A stretch of DNA of 64,000 nt from Pseudomonas maioricensis (GCF_022790535.1 NZ_LOHG01000005.1:267972-331971); one strand, 5' to 3'. Shown: positions 8,846 through 18,525, counted from the stretch's first letter. A program made the numbers and translations. Notes: generated by a model from the letters alone, not told the origin.

Positions 8846-11821
8846 GTGGATAAACCGTTGAAAGACCTGACTCGAGAACAGCTTGAGGCTGAAGTCGTGC
8901 GCTTGCGCAAAGCCCTTGAAGACGCAGGCATCGACCCACCGCAGCAGGCTGAACCGGGCACCGCGCATGCCGCATCAGGCAATTCATCCGCTGAGCCAGA
9001 GGCCGATCAGGCGACCGTTGCCAACAACGAAACGCGCCAGCAAGCAATCTTCGAAAGCGCTATCGATATCGCCATGATCGTGACCAATCCTGCCGGTTTT
9101 ATCACCGACTGGAATCCCGGCGCCGAGTTGGTACTGGGCTGGACCAGCGAAGAAATGCTCGGCCAGACCGCCGAACGTTTCTTCACCGAAGCGGACCGGG
9201 TCAGCGGCCAGATTGAACGAGAGATGCGCCGCGCGCTTCAGGAAGGTCGCGCTCTGGACGAGCGCTGGCATCTGCGCAAAGGCAATCAGCGCTTCTGGGC
9301 CTCCGGCGAGATGATGCCGCTTTATGACGATGACAACGTCCACCTTGGCTTCGTCAAAATACTGCGCGATCGCACCAGCGAGCACCTCGCAGGCGTCGCC
9401 ATCGAAGAAACCCAGGAGCGCTATCGCCTGGCAGCGAAAGCCACCAACGACGCCATATGGGACTGGGACTTGCAAGCCAACCAGGTGCTTTGGAATGAAG
9501 CGCTGGAGGAGGCCTACGGACATTCGCTAACGTCAATCGACACCTCGGGTGCGTGGTGGATTGCCCAGATTCATCCCGACGACCGACCACGGATTTATAA
9601 CTCGATCCATGCCCTGATCGACAGCACTGGCAGCGGCTGGACAGAGGAGTATCGTTTTCAGCGTCGGGACGGCTCCTACGCCGATGTTCTGGACCGTGGG
9701 CACGTGATCCGCAATGCTGACGGTCAGGCAGTGCGCATGATCGGCGCCATGCTCGACCTGTCACGGATGCGCACTGCGGAAACCGCATTGCGCCAAAGCG
9801 AGGAACGTTTCCGCAAGATTCTAGAGACGATCGAGTCTGCCTTTGCCATCGTTCAGGTGAAGTTCGATGCCGACGATAAGCCGATCGATTACCGGTTTGT
9901 CGAGGCAAACCCTGCTTTCGAACGCCAGGCCGGGGTCAATCTGCGTGGCAAATGGGTCACCGAGTTTGCCCCGGACCTCGAAAGTTTCTGGTTCGAAACC
10001 TATGGGCATGTCGCTAAAACCGGCGAACCCGCTACGTTCGAAAACTATGCCGAAGCGTTCAAGCGCTGGTTTGACGTCCGCGCCGTCAGCGTGGGTGAGC
10101 TGGCCGACAGGCAGATCGCAATCATCTTCAGTGACGTCACCGAACGACGCAATGCACAGGAGCGTTTACGCATCAGCGAGGCCGTTGCCCGGCAAAACGT
10201 GGAGCGTGTGCAAATGGCACTCGCCGCCGGTGCAATTATCGGTACGTGGCACTGGGATATTCCCAACGACCGTTTCACCATCGACGAAGCTTTCTCCCGA
10301 GCGTTCGGTATTGATCCTGTACTGGGCCTTGAAGGCTTGAGCATGCAACAGATCATTGCCTCGGTTCACCCTGAAGACAAGGAAGGGGTGGAGCAAGCGA
10401 TCAATGAAGCCACCCTCAGAGGCGGTGCTTACGCGCACCAGTACCGTGTGCGTCGCGCTGATGGTCGGTACTACTGGATCGAAGCGAATGGGCGTGTTGA
10501 TCTGGCCGAGGACGGCAGCCCGCTCAGCCTGCCCGGCGTGGTGATCGACGTGGAAGGACGACGTTCCATCGAAGCCGAACGCGACCGCGCAACAGCAGCC
10601 CTGCGCGCGCTCAATGAAACCCTGGAACAACGTGTCGCAGAGCGCACCGTCGAACTGATGCAGGCGGAAGAGAAACTGCGGCAGTCGCAGAAGATGGAAG
10701 CTGTCGGCCAGTTGACCGGCGGTCTGGCGCACGATTTCAACAACTTGTTGGCCGGTATCTCCGGAGCTCTGGAGTTGATGGGCGCTCGAATCGCTCAGGG
10801 TCGCTGGGCGGAAACCGAGAAGTACATTACGACGGCGCAGGGTGCAGCAAAACGTGCGGCTGCGCTGACTCATCGCCTGCTGGCGTTTTCCCGTCGGCAA
10901 ACCCTCGATCCCCGCCCCACCGATGTGAACAAACTGATGGAGGGTATGGGTGAGCTCATCAAACGTACCGTCGGACCGGGCATCGCCCTGGAGATCGTCG
11001 GTGCACCGAGCGTATGGCCCACGCTGGTTGATGCCAGTCAGCTTGAAAATGCCCTTCTCAATCTGTGCATTAACGCCCGTGATGCGATGCCGGACGGCGG
11101 ATGCATCAGGATCGAGACCGCCAATATCACGATGGACAGCGAGGCGGCCCGCACGCACGAAATTCCCGAGGGTCAGTATCTGGCGCTGACGGTCACGGAC
11201 ACCGGGACCGGCATGACACCAGAAATCATCGCCAAAGCGTTTGATCCTTTCTTCACCACCAAACCTATTGGTCAGGGCACAGGCCTGGGTCTGTCAATGA
11301 TCTATGGTTTTGCCAAGCAGTCAGGGGGCCAGGTACGCATCCACTCGCAAGTGGGTGTGGGCACAATGATTGGCATTTACCTGCCCCGTTACGACGGAGA
11401 AGCAACCGAGGATGCCCGGGAAGCGGACACAACATCGGCGCAGCCCGCAGACTTTGGCGAGACCATTCTGATCGTCGATGACGAGCCAACCGTTCGTATG
11501 CTGCTCATGGACGTGTTGAGCGAACTCAACTATCGAGTCATTGAAGCAGCTGACAGCGTCGCCGGGCTCAAGGTGCTGCGCTCCGATGTCCACATCGATC
11601 TGCTGATAACGGACGTAGGGCTACCGGGGGGCATGAACGGCAGGCAAATGGCCGACGCCGGACGCGAGGTCAGGCCCGCGCTAAAAACCTTGTTCATCAC
11701 CGGTTACGCAGAAAACGCGGCCATTGGAGATGAGCAGCTGGGCCCCGGCATGCAGGTGCTGACCAAACCCTTTGCGATTGACACCCTCACCTTCCGCGTG
11801 CGGGAGCTCATCAATTCCTGA
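8846..11821 (+). CDS. Hybrid sensor histidine kinase with four PAS domains
   Basis: 991 residues, soluble, with no membrane segments. An N-terminal coiled coil (about 1-30) is followed by PAS domains near 65-180, 190-310, 320-435 and 455-575, a second coiled coil (575-615), a HisKA domain with phospho-acceptor His629 (GGLAHDFNNLL), and a HATPase with N-box Asn743, DTGTGM and GTGLGLSM. The C-terminal receiver has Asp923 and Lys974. All key residues for autophosphorylation and internal phosphotransfer are present. The start is GTG 8846; an ATG at 8838 with ideal AGGG spacing is out of frame. No paired response regulator is adjacent. The input is unknown. Confidence 0.9.
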   Translation: MDKPLKDLTREQLEAEVVRLRKALEDAGIDPPQQAEPGTAHAASGNSSAEPEADQATVANNETRQQAIFESAIDIAMIVTNPAGFITDWNPGAELVLGWTSEEMLGQTAERFFTEADRVSGQIEREMRRALQEGRALDERWHLRKGNQRFWASGEMMPLYDDDNVHLGFVKILRDRTSEHLAGVAIEETQERYRLAAKATNDAIWDWDLQANQVLWNEALEEAYGHSLTSIDTSGAWWIAQIHPDDRPRIYNSIHALIDSTGSGWTEEYRFQRRDGSYADVLDRGHVIRNADGQAVRMIGAMLDLSRMRTAETALRQSEERFRKILETIESAFAIVQVKFDADDKPIDYRFVEANPAFERQAGVNLRGKWVTEFAPDLESFWFETYGHVAKTGEPATFENYAEAFKRWFDVRAVSVGELADRQIAIIFSDVTERRNAQERLRISEAVARQNVERVQMALAAGAIIGTWHWDIPNDRFTIDEAFSRAFGIDPVLGLEGLSMQQIIASVHPEDKEGVEQAINEATLRGGAYAHQYRVRRADGRYYWIEANGRVDLAEDGSPLSLPGVVIDVEGRRSIEAERDRATAALRALNETLEQRVAERTVELMQAEEKLRQSQKMEAVGQLTGGLAHDFNNLLAGISGALELMGARIAQGRWAETEKYITTAQGAAKRAAALTHRLLAFSRRQTLDPRPTDVNKLMEGMGELIKRTVGPGIALEIVGAPSVWPTLVDASQLENALLNLCINARDAMPDGGCIRIETANITMDSEAARTHEIPEGQYLALTVTDTGTGMTPEIIAKAFDPFFTTKPIGQGTGLGLSMIYGFAKQSGGQVRIHSQVGVGTMIGIYLPRYDGEATEDAREADTTSAQPADFGETILIVDDEPTVRMLLMDVLSELNYRVIEAADSVAGLKVLRSDVHIDLLITDVGLPGGMNGRQMADAGREVRPALKTLFITGYAENAAIGDEQLGPGMQVLTKPFAIDTLTFRVRELINS

Positions 11822-11860
11822 GTACTCACCCCTGAATCTGACGCTGCCCACCAACTAGAG

Positions 11861-11877
11861 CAAATGATTCTCATTTG
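11861..11877. promoter_or_regulatory. Fur box before sigma factor gene
   Basis: CAAATGATTCTCATTTG is a perfect 7-3-7 inverted repeat resembling the Fur consensus (GATAATGATAATCATTATC core). It lies 45 bases before the start of the ECF sigma factor gene, so iron repression of the sigma/anti-sigma unit is expected. This is inference from motif and context. Confidence 0.8.
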
Positions 11878-11921
11878 TGATATTTTGCCGCGCTTGCTCC
11901 CATGCCAGTTAAGGTGGCTTC

Positions 11922-12419
11922 ATGTCCGGCTCAGATCTCAAGGCGTTATATCTCGCCCATCGCGGGGAAATTCAGGCTTACCTGGATCGTCGCTTGCGCT
12001 GCAAAGAGACTGCTGCCGACCTTACCCAGGACACCTTCATCCGGCTGTCCGAACAGATGAGCCGTACGCGCATAGAAAACTTTCGTGCCTACCTGTTCTC
12101 CAGTGCTCGCAATCTGTTTATTGACCACACCCGACGCCAGGAGCATCGAAAGGTCGAGCCGCTCGAACAGCAGGAGATGAGCGACGCCGAACCGCAAACG
12201 CCGACACTTGAGCAAGCCGCCATTGCAAATCAGCAACTGTCAGCCTTGAACGACGTGATTCAGAACATGCCTGAGCCTTGTCGTGAGGTGTTTCTGATGG
12301 TGCGGGTTGAAGGCCTGACCTACGTCGAGATCGGTGAACGCCTCGGGATTTCTTCGAAAACCGCTTTCAGCCGCATGGTCAGAGCCCTGGACTTGCTGAA
12401 GTCAGGGATGTCCGAGTGA
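11922..12419 (+). CDS. FecI-like ECF sigma factor
   Basis: 165-residue extracytoplasmic-function sigma factor of the iron-starvation (FecI/PvdS/FpvI) group. Region 2 covers about residues 10-75 (DLTQDTFIRL and the AYLFSSARNLFIDHTRR stretch) and region 4 about 105-160 (LTYVEIGERLGISSKTAFSRM helix-turn-helix). AAGGTGG lies 4 bases before the ATG. With the Fur box upstream and the FecR-like and signalling receptor genes downstream it forms a standard cell-surface signalling cassette, whose target should be the receptor gene at 13739. Confidence 0.92.
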   Translation: MSGSDLKALYLAHRGEIQAYLDRRLRCKETAADLTQDTFIRLSEQMSRTRIENFRAYLFSSARNLFIDHTRRQEHRKVEPLEQQEMSDAEPQTPTLEQAAIANQQLSALNDVIQNMPEPCREVFLMVRVEGLTYVEIGERLGISSKTAFSRMVRALDLLKSGMSE

Positions 12420-12531
12420 TGGCCTTCAATAGCTTGAACCCGAGTGAGCAGACGACCGGGCAGCGGACTTACGCCCTCATGCTGGATTACAATCTGGCGC
12501 CAGCACCGTCCTGCATTGAATTGATTGACCT

Positions 12532-13497
12532 ATGAGCGTTGAACCTCCGATTCTTCACCGATCTGCTGCGCAGCCTGATGACGTCAGCCATCAGGCCAGC
12601 ACGTGGTTTGCGTTGATGCATGGCGGATCACCCACAGCCGCCGAGCGAGAGGCGTTGGCAAAGTGGCTTGAGGCTGATCCCCGGCATGCGCAGGCGTATG
12701 CGCAACTGGAAAATTTATGGGCCGCCTCTGCCCTTCTCACCCAACCGAATCCGCCTGCAGTCAGCGCCCGGTTATCACGGCGCCGCTTTGTCGGTTTGGG
12801 CGTCGCGGCCTGTGCGGCGGCGGTCACCACGAGCGCAACGACGTTCTGGCTCAAAGGCGCAGCATCACCTTTTGCAGACGTGCGAACCGCAGTAGGTGAG
12901 CGGCGGACGGTGCGTCTGGCTGATGGGTCCACCGTTGAGCTCGCGGGCAACACCGCGCTGAATCTGAACATTTCCCCAACACAGCGTGCCGTGGAATTGC
13001 TGCAGGGCGAGGCATTTTTCAACGTCGTGCCCAGTCCTGCGGGTGAACTCTCGATCAGAACCGATGCGGGCCAGATTCTGACTAACGACAGCGATTTCTG
13101 CGTGTCATGCGACAGCACAACAACGATGCTGACGGTGAGTCGGCATACGGTACGCGTGGTCACATCGAGCCAGCAAACAGATCTGGGAGAGGGCCTGTCA
13201 TTACGGTTCAGCACCCATCAAACGGGCGCTATTCAGCGCGCGGAACTGGACCAGGTCCTCGCCTGGCGTAGCGGTCGACTGGTGTTCTTCGACAAGCCGT
13301 TAAGCGCGGTCGTCAGTGAGCTTCAACGATGGCGCGAAGGCAAAATATTCATCGCTGACCAGCAGCTTGCAGCACGACGAGTCAGCCTGATCCTCAATCT
13401 GAATCGGCCTGAGCAAATGCTCGATGTTCTTTCCAAGGCCCTCTCAGTACGAATGACGACGTACACCGATCTGGTGACCGTCATTCATGCGGCCTGA
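12532..13497 (+). CDS. FecR-like anti-sigma regulator
   Basis: 321-residue single-pass inner-membrane regulator. The N-terminal cytoplasmic part (about 1-80) has the DUF4880-type 'ASTWFALMHGG' and 'WLEADPRHAQAYAQLENLW' helices that hold the sigma factor. A twin-arginine-like RRR and one membrane segment lie near 83-108. The periplasmic FecR domain (about 115-215) and a secretin/TonB-like C-terminal domain contact the receptor. It is 112 bases after the sigma gene and its ATG has no strong ribosome-binding site. It relays siderophore occupancy from the outer-membrane receptor to the sigma factor. Confidence 0.9.
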   Translation: MSVEPPILHRSAAQPDDVSHQASTWFALMHGGSPTAAEREALAKWLEADPRHAQAYAQLENLWAASALLTQPNPPAVSARLSRRRFVGLGVAACAAAVTTSATTFWLKGAASPFADVRTAVGERRTVRLADGSTVELAGNTALNLNISPTQRAVELLQGEAFFNVVPSPAGELSIRTDAGQILTNDSDFCVSCDSTTTMLTVSRHTVRVVTSSQQTDLGEGLSLRFSTHQTGAIQRAELDQVLAWRSGRLVFFDKPLSAVVSELQRWREGKIFIADQQLAARRVSLILNLNRPEQMLDVLSKALSVRMTTYTDLVTVIHAA

Positions 13498-13590
13498 CGA
13501 GGGACCGGCTTCAGCCGGGAAGAGGTCGGCACAGTCACCGAAAACAGGTCGGTAGAAATACCGCCCTCACGGTGGCAGCCGGTCCCCAAA
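13498..13590. repeat. REP-like palindromic sequence
   Basis: A GGGACCGGCTTCAGCCGGGA head at 13501-13520 and a partly matching CAGCCGGTCCC end at about 13577-13587 flank a spacer with two GGTCGG motifs. This is the 'GGACCGGCTT-AGCC' REP subtype, also seen complete at 44195-44289. It separates the FecR-like gene from the receptor gene. Confidence 0.55.
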
Positions 13591-13738
13591 ATACTTTTCC
13601 AATCGGCAATCTCTGCCCCCGGCAGCAACCTGCGATAAATTTTTCAAAACACCTTCAGGTATTGCCAAAGGTCATCCGTCTTAGATGTGACTGATAGCTG
13701 TTCGCATATCCGTGCGCATCTCATAGGGAACAACCTGA

Positions 13739-16159
13739 ATGGCAAAGCACCACAATCCTGGACGCAAAAACGGCGCGCAGTGGCGACTGGGCGCCCATGG
13801 CGCAGTACTCGCCTGCACGCTGCTCGTAGGGGCCGTTCAGGCGCATGCCGCGCCAGGCAACAGCGCTGGCAGCACCATGGACAAGCTGTCACTCAACATT
13901 CCGGCGCAACAGTTGCGTCAGGCGCTGTTGGTGTTTAGCCAGCAAACCGGGCAAAACGTCCTGCTCGATGGCAACCTTGATGCCAGTTTGCGCAGCAGTG
14001 CAGTTGTTGGCAGCTACTCGGCCGAAGAGGGATTGGCGGGCCTGCTGCAAGGCAGCGGTTATAGTTTCGCCCGTACCGACGCGGTAACGGTATACCTGGT
14101 GCCCGTTGCCCGGCCTGAGGTCGCCAACGAAATGAACCTGCCCGCCACGCAGATTCAGTCGCGCAGCACACAAGACTCTCTCCAGAGTGTGGGCTATCAG
14201 GGCAAGCCGGTTTCCAGCACCACACGTCTGGACCTGAGCGACAAGGAAACGCCGCAAGCGGTGACCGTTGTGACCCGCGAGCAAATGGACGACTTCCAGC
14301 TCAACAGCGTCAAAGAAGCCTTGCGCAGCGCACCGTCAGTCACCGTCGAACAATTCGAGACTGACCGCACAGCCTTTACCTCTCGCGGCTTCACAATCGA
14401 TAACTTCGAATACGACGGCATGGGCATGCCGTTCTCCGGCGGCGTTCTGCTCGGCGATCAGGACATGACCGAGTTCGAACAGATCGATGTATTGCACGGT
14501 GCCAACGGGCTCATGAGTGGTGCAGGCAACCCGTCGGCAACAGTGAATTTCGTCCGCAAGCGCCCTACCGATACGTTTCAGGCGAAAATCGACGCCAGTG
14601 CCGGTTCATGGGACAACCGTCGCCTGGGCCTGGATGTCTCCGGCCCGCTGACAGATAGCGGTAACGTGCGCGGTCGTTTCATCACCGCACACGACAAAGG
14701 TAATTCCTATCTCGACCAATACAGCCACGAGGTCAATGTAGCGGCAGGTCTGCTGGCATTCGACCTGTCCGACGCCGACACGCTGACCGTAGGCTTTTCC
14801 CAGCAAGACAGCTATTCGAACGGCAGCACCTGGGGCGCCCTGCCCATCGCCGATTTCGCGGGCAATCGCATTCATTACAGCAGCCGCAGCTCCAGCATCG
14901 GTCAACCCTGGACCTACTGGGACATCCACACCAAACGCGCCTTCGCCGAGCTGACCCACGAATTCGATAACGGCTGGCACAGCAAGATCACCCTGACCGG
15001 CGTTAGCCAGCATCAGGACACAAAGATGCTGTACGCCATCCCGGCAACGGCGACTGACGTTTTTGCCTACGTCAACCGCACCACCAGTACCGAACACCAG
15101 GTTATCGGCGAAGCTCAGTTGTCCGGGCCATTCAATTTTCTGGGGCGCGAACATGAGTTGACGGTCGGTGCCAACTACGGCCGCACTCGTCATAAGGAGC
15201 GCGGCCACTATCGGGATGCAGCTGGCTTTATCAACGCCAGCCTTGCGGACGCCCTGGCGGGCACCGTGGTGCAACCGGCCTTTGACTTTACCAACGACCT
15301 GAACACCCAGCTCTTCAGCGACCGTCAGAAAAGTCTGTTCGCCGGTGCACGGTTCAGCCTCGCCGATGATCTGCACTGGATTGCCGGAGCCCGCATGCTC
15401 AGTGCCGATGGCGAAGGTGCGGGCTATGGAGCGCCGCACGATACCCGGGTGCACGGTAAAGTGACGCCTTACACCGGTCTGGTGTATGACCTCACCCCTC
15501 AATGGAGTCTCTATACCAGCTGGACCGAGATCTTCAAGCCACAATACGTGCGCAGCACCAGTGGCGGAGTGATCGAGCCTCTAGAGGGTAAAAGCACTGA
15601 AGTCGGCGTGAAAGGACGCCTGCTCGAAGAGCGACTGACCGTCACCGCAGCGGTGTTCAAAACCGATCAGCAAAACGTTGCTGAACTCACCGGTCAGATC
15701 GTGGGTGGCCAATACGTTTATCGAGGTGCGGACTTCAAAAGCCGTGGTGTCGAGCTGGAAGCTTCCGGCGAGGCATTGCCAGGCCTGGAACTCGCTGCGG
15801 GCTATACCTTTGTGCGGATCGAGGACGCGGATGGCGATGAAGCACGCAAGTACATCCCTGACCACGTCTTGCGCGGCAGCCTGACCTACCGTCTACCCGG
15901 CATGCCCCAGGCCAGGGTCGGGACTCGCATCCAGTGGCAAAGCGGGACAGAAGTCGATACGAATCGCAGGGTTGAACAGGAGGCCTACGCGCTGGTCGAC
16001 CTGATGGGCAGCTACGACTTCGATGAACACTGGAGCACGTCATTGAACCTGAATAACGTCACCGATCAGAAGTACCTGCTTTCGCTGTATCAATCGGCGG
16101 GCTCCACTAACTACGGTGCACCAAGGAACCTGACGGCTTCGGTGACCTGGAAGTATTGA
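13739..16159 (+). CDS. TonB-dependent siderophore receptor with signalling domain
   Basis: 806-residue outer-membrane receptor of the FpvA/FoxA/FiuA transducer type. A signal peptide ends near residue 36 (AHA). A secretin/TonB N-terminal signalling domain (about 50-110, LNIPAQQLRQALLVFSQQTG) comes next, then the TonB box/plug (about 150-265, ETPQAVTVVTREQMDDF) and a 22-strand barrel ending in aromatic Tyr (TASVTWKY). The signalling domain fits the adjacent FecI/FecR pair. The ligand is an iron-siderophore, probably a xenosiderophore because no biosynthetic genes are near; ferrioxamine or ferrichrome cannot be told apart. AGGGAACAACCTGA precedes the ATG. Confidence 0.93.
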   Translation: MAKHHNPGRKNGAQWRLGAHGAVLACTLLVGAVQAHAAPGNSAGSTMDKLSLNIPAQQLRQALLVFSQQTGQNVLLDGNLDASLRSSAVVGSYSAEEGLAGLLQGSGYSFARTDAVTVYLVPVARPEVANEMNLPATQIQSRSTQDSLQSVGYQGKPVSSTTRLDLSDKETPQAVTVVTREQMDDFQLNSVKEALRSAPSVTVEQFETDRTAFTSRGFTIDNFEYDGMGMPFSGGVLLGDQDMTEFEQIDVLHGANGLMSGAGNPSATVNFVRKRPTDTFQAKIDASAGSWDNRRLGLDVSGPLTDSGNVRGRFITAHDKGNSYLDQYSHEVNVAAGLLAFDLSDADTLTVGFSQQDSYSNGSTWGALPIADFAGNRIHYSSRSSSIGQPWTYWDIHTKRAFAELTHEFDNGWHSKITLTGVSQHQDTKMLYAIPATATDVFAYVNRTTSTEHQVIGEAQLSGPFNFLGREHELTVGANYGRTRHKERGHYRDAAGFINASLADALAGTVVQPAFDFTNDLNTQLFSDRQKSLFAGARFSLADDLHWIAGARMLSADGEGAGYGAPHDTRVHGKVTPYTGLVYDLTPQWSLYTSWTEIFKPQYVRSTSGGVIEPLEGKSTEVGVKGRLLEERLTVTAAVFKTDQQNVAELTGQIVGGQYVYRGADFKSRGVELEASGEALPGLELAAGYTFVRIEDADGDEARKYIPDHVLRGSLTYRLPGMPQARVGTRIQWQSGTEVDTNRRVEQEAYALVDLMGSYDFDEHWSTSLNLNNVTDQKYLLSLYQSAGSTNYGAPRNLTASVTWKY

Positions 16160-16264
16160 GTTAATGGCGACTTCTTCGAGAATTGCATAGCAGTGTCGCG
16201 CAGCAAACTCGAATCGGCGGCTCTCATCAAACATAAAATAACTATCTGAATTAAATAATTTTTT

Positions 16265-16355
16265 CTGTAGGAGTGAGCTTGCTCGCGATAGCGATAGATA
16301 GGTTAAGAAGACATCGTCTGACCTGACGCCATCGCGAGCAAGCTCACTCCTACAG
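16265..16355. repeat. REPIN (two inverted REP sequences)
   Basis: A perfect 25-bp inverted repeat: the left arm (16265-16289) runs from CTGTAGGAGTGAGCTTGCTC and the right arm (16331-16355) is its exact complement, with a 41-base spacer. It lies between convergent genes, the usual site of mobile REP doublets spread by RAYT transposases. It could also act as a bidirectional terminator or mRNA stabiliser. Confidence 0.9.
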
Positions 16356-16421
16356 ATCAATTATTTGCGGGTGACCGTGCAGAAACGCCCCGAAGCGATC
16401 CCTCACCTCGGGGCACCAGGC

Positions 16422-17714
16422 TCAACGGTTACGCGTCACTCGCCAGACCGTATTGGCCAGGTCGTCGGCAATGATCAGCGCACCTTTCGGGTCCACCGTG
16501 ACCCCAACAGGTCGACCGCGGGTTTTGCCGTCAGCGCCACGGAAGCCCGTCGCGAAATCAACCGGCTCACCTGCAGGACGACCGTCGTTGAACGGCACGA
16601 AGATCACCTTGTAGCCCACCGGATTTGGACGGTTCCAGCTGCCATGCTCGCCAACAAATACGCCGTTGGCGAATTTCTCACCCATGGCCGGGATAGAAAA
16701 GTCGACACCCAGTGCGGCCACGTGCGAACCCAGGCTGTAATCAGGTTTGATCGCCGAGGCGACCTTGTCCGGATTCTGCGGCTGCGCGCGAGAGTCAACA
16801 TTCTGGCCCCAATAGCTGTAAGGCCAGCCGTAAAAACCGCCCTCCTTCACCGAAGTCAGATAATCCGGAACCAGATCAGGCCCCAACTCGTCACGCTCAT
16901 TGACCACCGTCCACAACTGCCCGGTTTCGGGCTGAATAGTCAACGCTGTCGGGTTACGCAGGCCCGTTGCATATGGCTTGTGCGCGCCTGTCTCGGCATC
17001 GATCTGCCAGACCATGGCGCGATCAATCTCGACTTCCATGCCACGCTCGGTGACGTTGCTGTTCGAGCCGATGCCCACATACAGGGTGCGCCCGTCCTCG
17101 CTGACCGTCAGTGCTTTGGTCCAGTGATGGTTGATCTGCGAAGGCAGCTCAGTGATCGTGGTCGGCGCGCCACTGGCTTTGGTCTGGCCGTCCTGATAAT
17201 CGAAGCGGACCAGCGCATCCTGATTGGCCACGTATAGCTTGCCATCGGCAAACGCCAGGCCGTAGGGGGCGTTGAGGTTTTCAGCAAAGACCGTCTTCAA
17301 CTCATAAGCGCCGTCGCCATCGGCATCCCGCAACAAGGTCAGACGGTTGCCGCCTTTAACCTGCGTGTTGCCCTTTGCCTTGATCACGCTGGCGATCACA
17401 TCCTTGGGCTTGAGCTTGGCTGCACTGCCGCCACGCCCTTCTGCAACCAGAATATCGCCGTTGGGCAGGACCAGCGTCTGCCGCGGAATCCTCAGGTCAG
17501 TCGCAATTGCGCTAATGCTGAAGCCCTCAGGAACGGTGGGCTTCTGATCACCCCATGCCACAGGCTCAGCGATCTTCATGCTGGGCAAAAGCGTGCGTTG
17601 CGGCTCGGGCAACTTCGGATCCGGACCACGTGCCTGAGTGCTTTCTCCGTCGCCACCACAAGCACTCAACAACAATGCCACGCTGATAAGAGTCAGTGCG
17701 CCTGAATGCTTCAT
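16422..17714 (-). CDS. PQQ-dependent sugar (sorbosone-type) dehydrogenase lipoprotein
   Basis: 430-residue periplasmic lipoprotein with lipobox LLSA-C near residue 16. It has a six-bladed beta-propeller typical of soluble glucose dehydrogenase/L-sorbosone dehydrogenase family members (LPNGDILVAEGRGG, NAPYGLAF, TGLRNPTALTIQPETGQLW, GEHGSWNRPNPVGYKV). Such enzymes oxidise aldoses with PQQ. I start at ATG 17714 because an almost perfect AGGAGGTG lies just upstream; the longer frame lacks a signal. It overlaps the membrane protein gene before it by 4 bases, so the two are translationally coupled. The electron acceptor is not obvious. Confidence 0.86.
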   Translation of the reverse strand: MKHSGALTLISVALLLSACGGDGESTQARGPDPKLPEPQRTLLPSMKIAEPVAWGDQKPTVPEGFSISAIATDLRIPRQTLVLPNGDILVAEGRGGSAAKLKPKDVIASVIKAKGNTQVKGGNRLTLLRDADGDGAYELKTVFAENLNAPYGLAFADGKLYVANQDALVRFDYQDGQTKASGAPTTITELPSQINHHWTKALTVSEDGRTLYVGIGSNSNVTERGMEVEIDRAMVWQIDAETGAHKPYATGLRNPTALTIQPETGQLWTVVNERDELGPDLVPDYLTSVKEGGFYGWPYSYWGQNVDSRAQPQNPDKVASAIKPDYSLGSHVAALGVDFSIPAMGEKFANGVFVGEHGSWNRPNPVGYKVIFVPFNDGRPAGEPVDFATGFRGADGKTRGRPVGVTVDPKGALIIADDLANTVWRVTRNR

Positions 17715-18139
17715 TCCGCACCTCCTGAACGCAGATTGGTGAGGCCGGTCCATGCAGCAATAACGGACAACAGTGTCACGACGACCGACAAAATCAGACC
17801 CGTGGGCATCATCGCCCAAGCGTCTTTCGCATGCTCAAACGCGTTCAGCAGACCCAACGCCCAAGTGGCGAGCAGTAGCAGGAAATACGCAACAGGACGC
17901 CCTGCCTTATGGTCCGCACGGATCAGATTGACCAGCGCAAACAACAACGCCAGGCCACAGAACAGCAGGCCCCCGGCGATCAGCCACGAGGCAAAGTTGG
18001 CCCATTGAATCTGGTAGGTCTGGGCGTAAGCAATGTCACTCAGCAAAGCACCGAGAAACAGCGGGACGGTACCGCCCAGCAAGATCGCATGAAGCGGGCT
18101 TGGAGTGGTCCGGTATAAGGGTTGAGTGGTAACGGTCAC
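17711..18139 (-). CDS. DUF2231-type four-helix membrane protein
   Basis: 142-residue inner-membrane protein with four hydrophobic segments (about 18-40, 48-72, 82-100 and 112-135), resembling the DUF2231 family that is often linked to periplasmic oxidoreductases. It starts with GTG 18139, preceded by AAGGAG five bases upstream. Its stop overlaps the start of the PQQ-type dehydrogenase gene, so it is the first gene of a two-gene operon. It may anchor the dehydrogenase or pass its electrons to the membrane; this is inference. Confidence 0.8.
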   Translation of the reverse strand: MTVTTQPLYRTTPSPLHAILLGGTVPLFLGALLSDIAYAQTYQIQWANFASWLIAGGLLFCGLALLFALVNLIRADHKAGRPVAYFLLLLATWALGLLNAFEHAKDAWAMMPTGLILSVVVTLLSVIAAWTGLTNLRSGGAE

Positions 18140-18525
18140 GGCGGCTCCTTATCGTTGAACGACCCGACCTGAAACTCAGTGCAGATGCACTGGCAGACAG
18201 GGTCGCGCTGACTGCGCAAAGAAAAGGATCGTCTTGCAAGAGCGTTAGTTCACTGAAGTTGGTGACGAAATATTTTGAAAAAGTAATTGAAAGAAAGCTT
18301 CTCCCGCTTTCACGTCGAGACTGTCAGGGATACCGTTTTCCCGCTAAAGCGGAACGTCGCCCGGCCGGACCCACGACATCGCCACAATCGCGGGTCACAC
18401 CTTACCCGTGGGAACTGAGAGGGTCAGGAATCACCACCACGCAAAAAAATATCAAAGTGCCACTATTGTTATCAACACTACTGCCGACACAGACAGCATC
18501 GTTTTTAATCATAGGGACTTGATTC
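18140..18525. other. Divergent intergenic region, no gene recognised
   Basis: About 385 bases between the DUF2231/PQQ operon (leftward) and the lipoprotein pair (rightward). It must contain both promoters. An AT-rich part (about 18440-18520) is a plausible promoter for the lipoprotein genes. No full REP or Fur-like palindrome was seen, and open frames here have no family features. Confidence 0.5.

Noticed and set aside
10166..11158. 330-codon open frame antisense to the hybrid kinase
   Set aside because: The sense frame has complete PAS, HisKA, HATPase and receiver motifs, so the antisense frame is a shadow of codon bias.
14606..15544. 312-codon open frame antisense to the first TonB receptor
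   Set aside because: It is the mirror frame of GC-rich receptor coding sequence; its composition is low in motifs and it matches no family.
17906..18118. Glutamine-rich plus-strand ORF antisense to the DUF2231 gene
   Set aside because: Low-complexity shadow of a membrane-protein gene whose own start and coupling are well supported.
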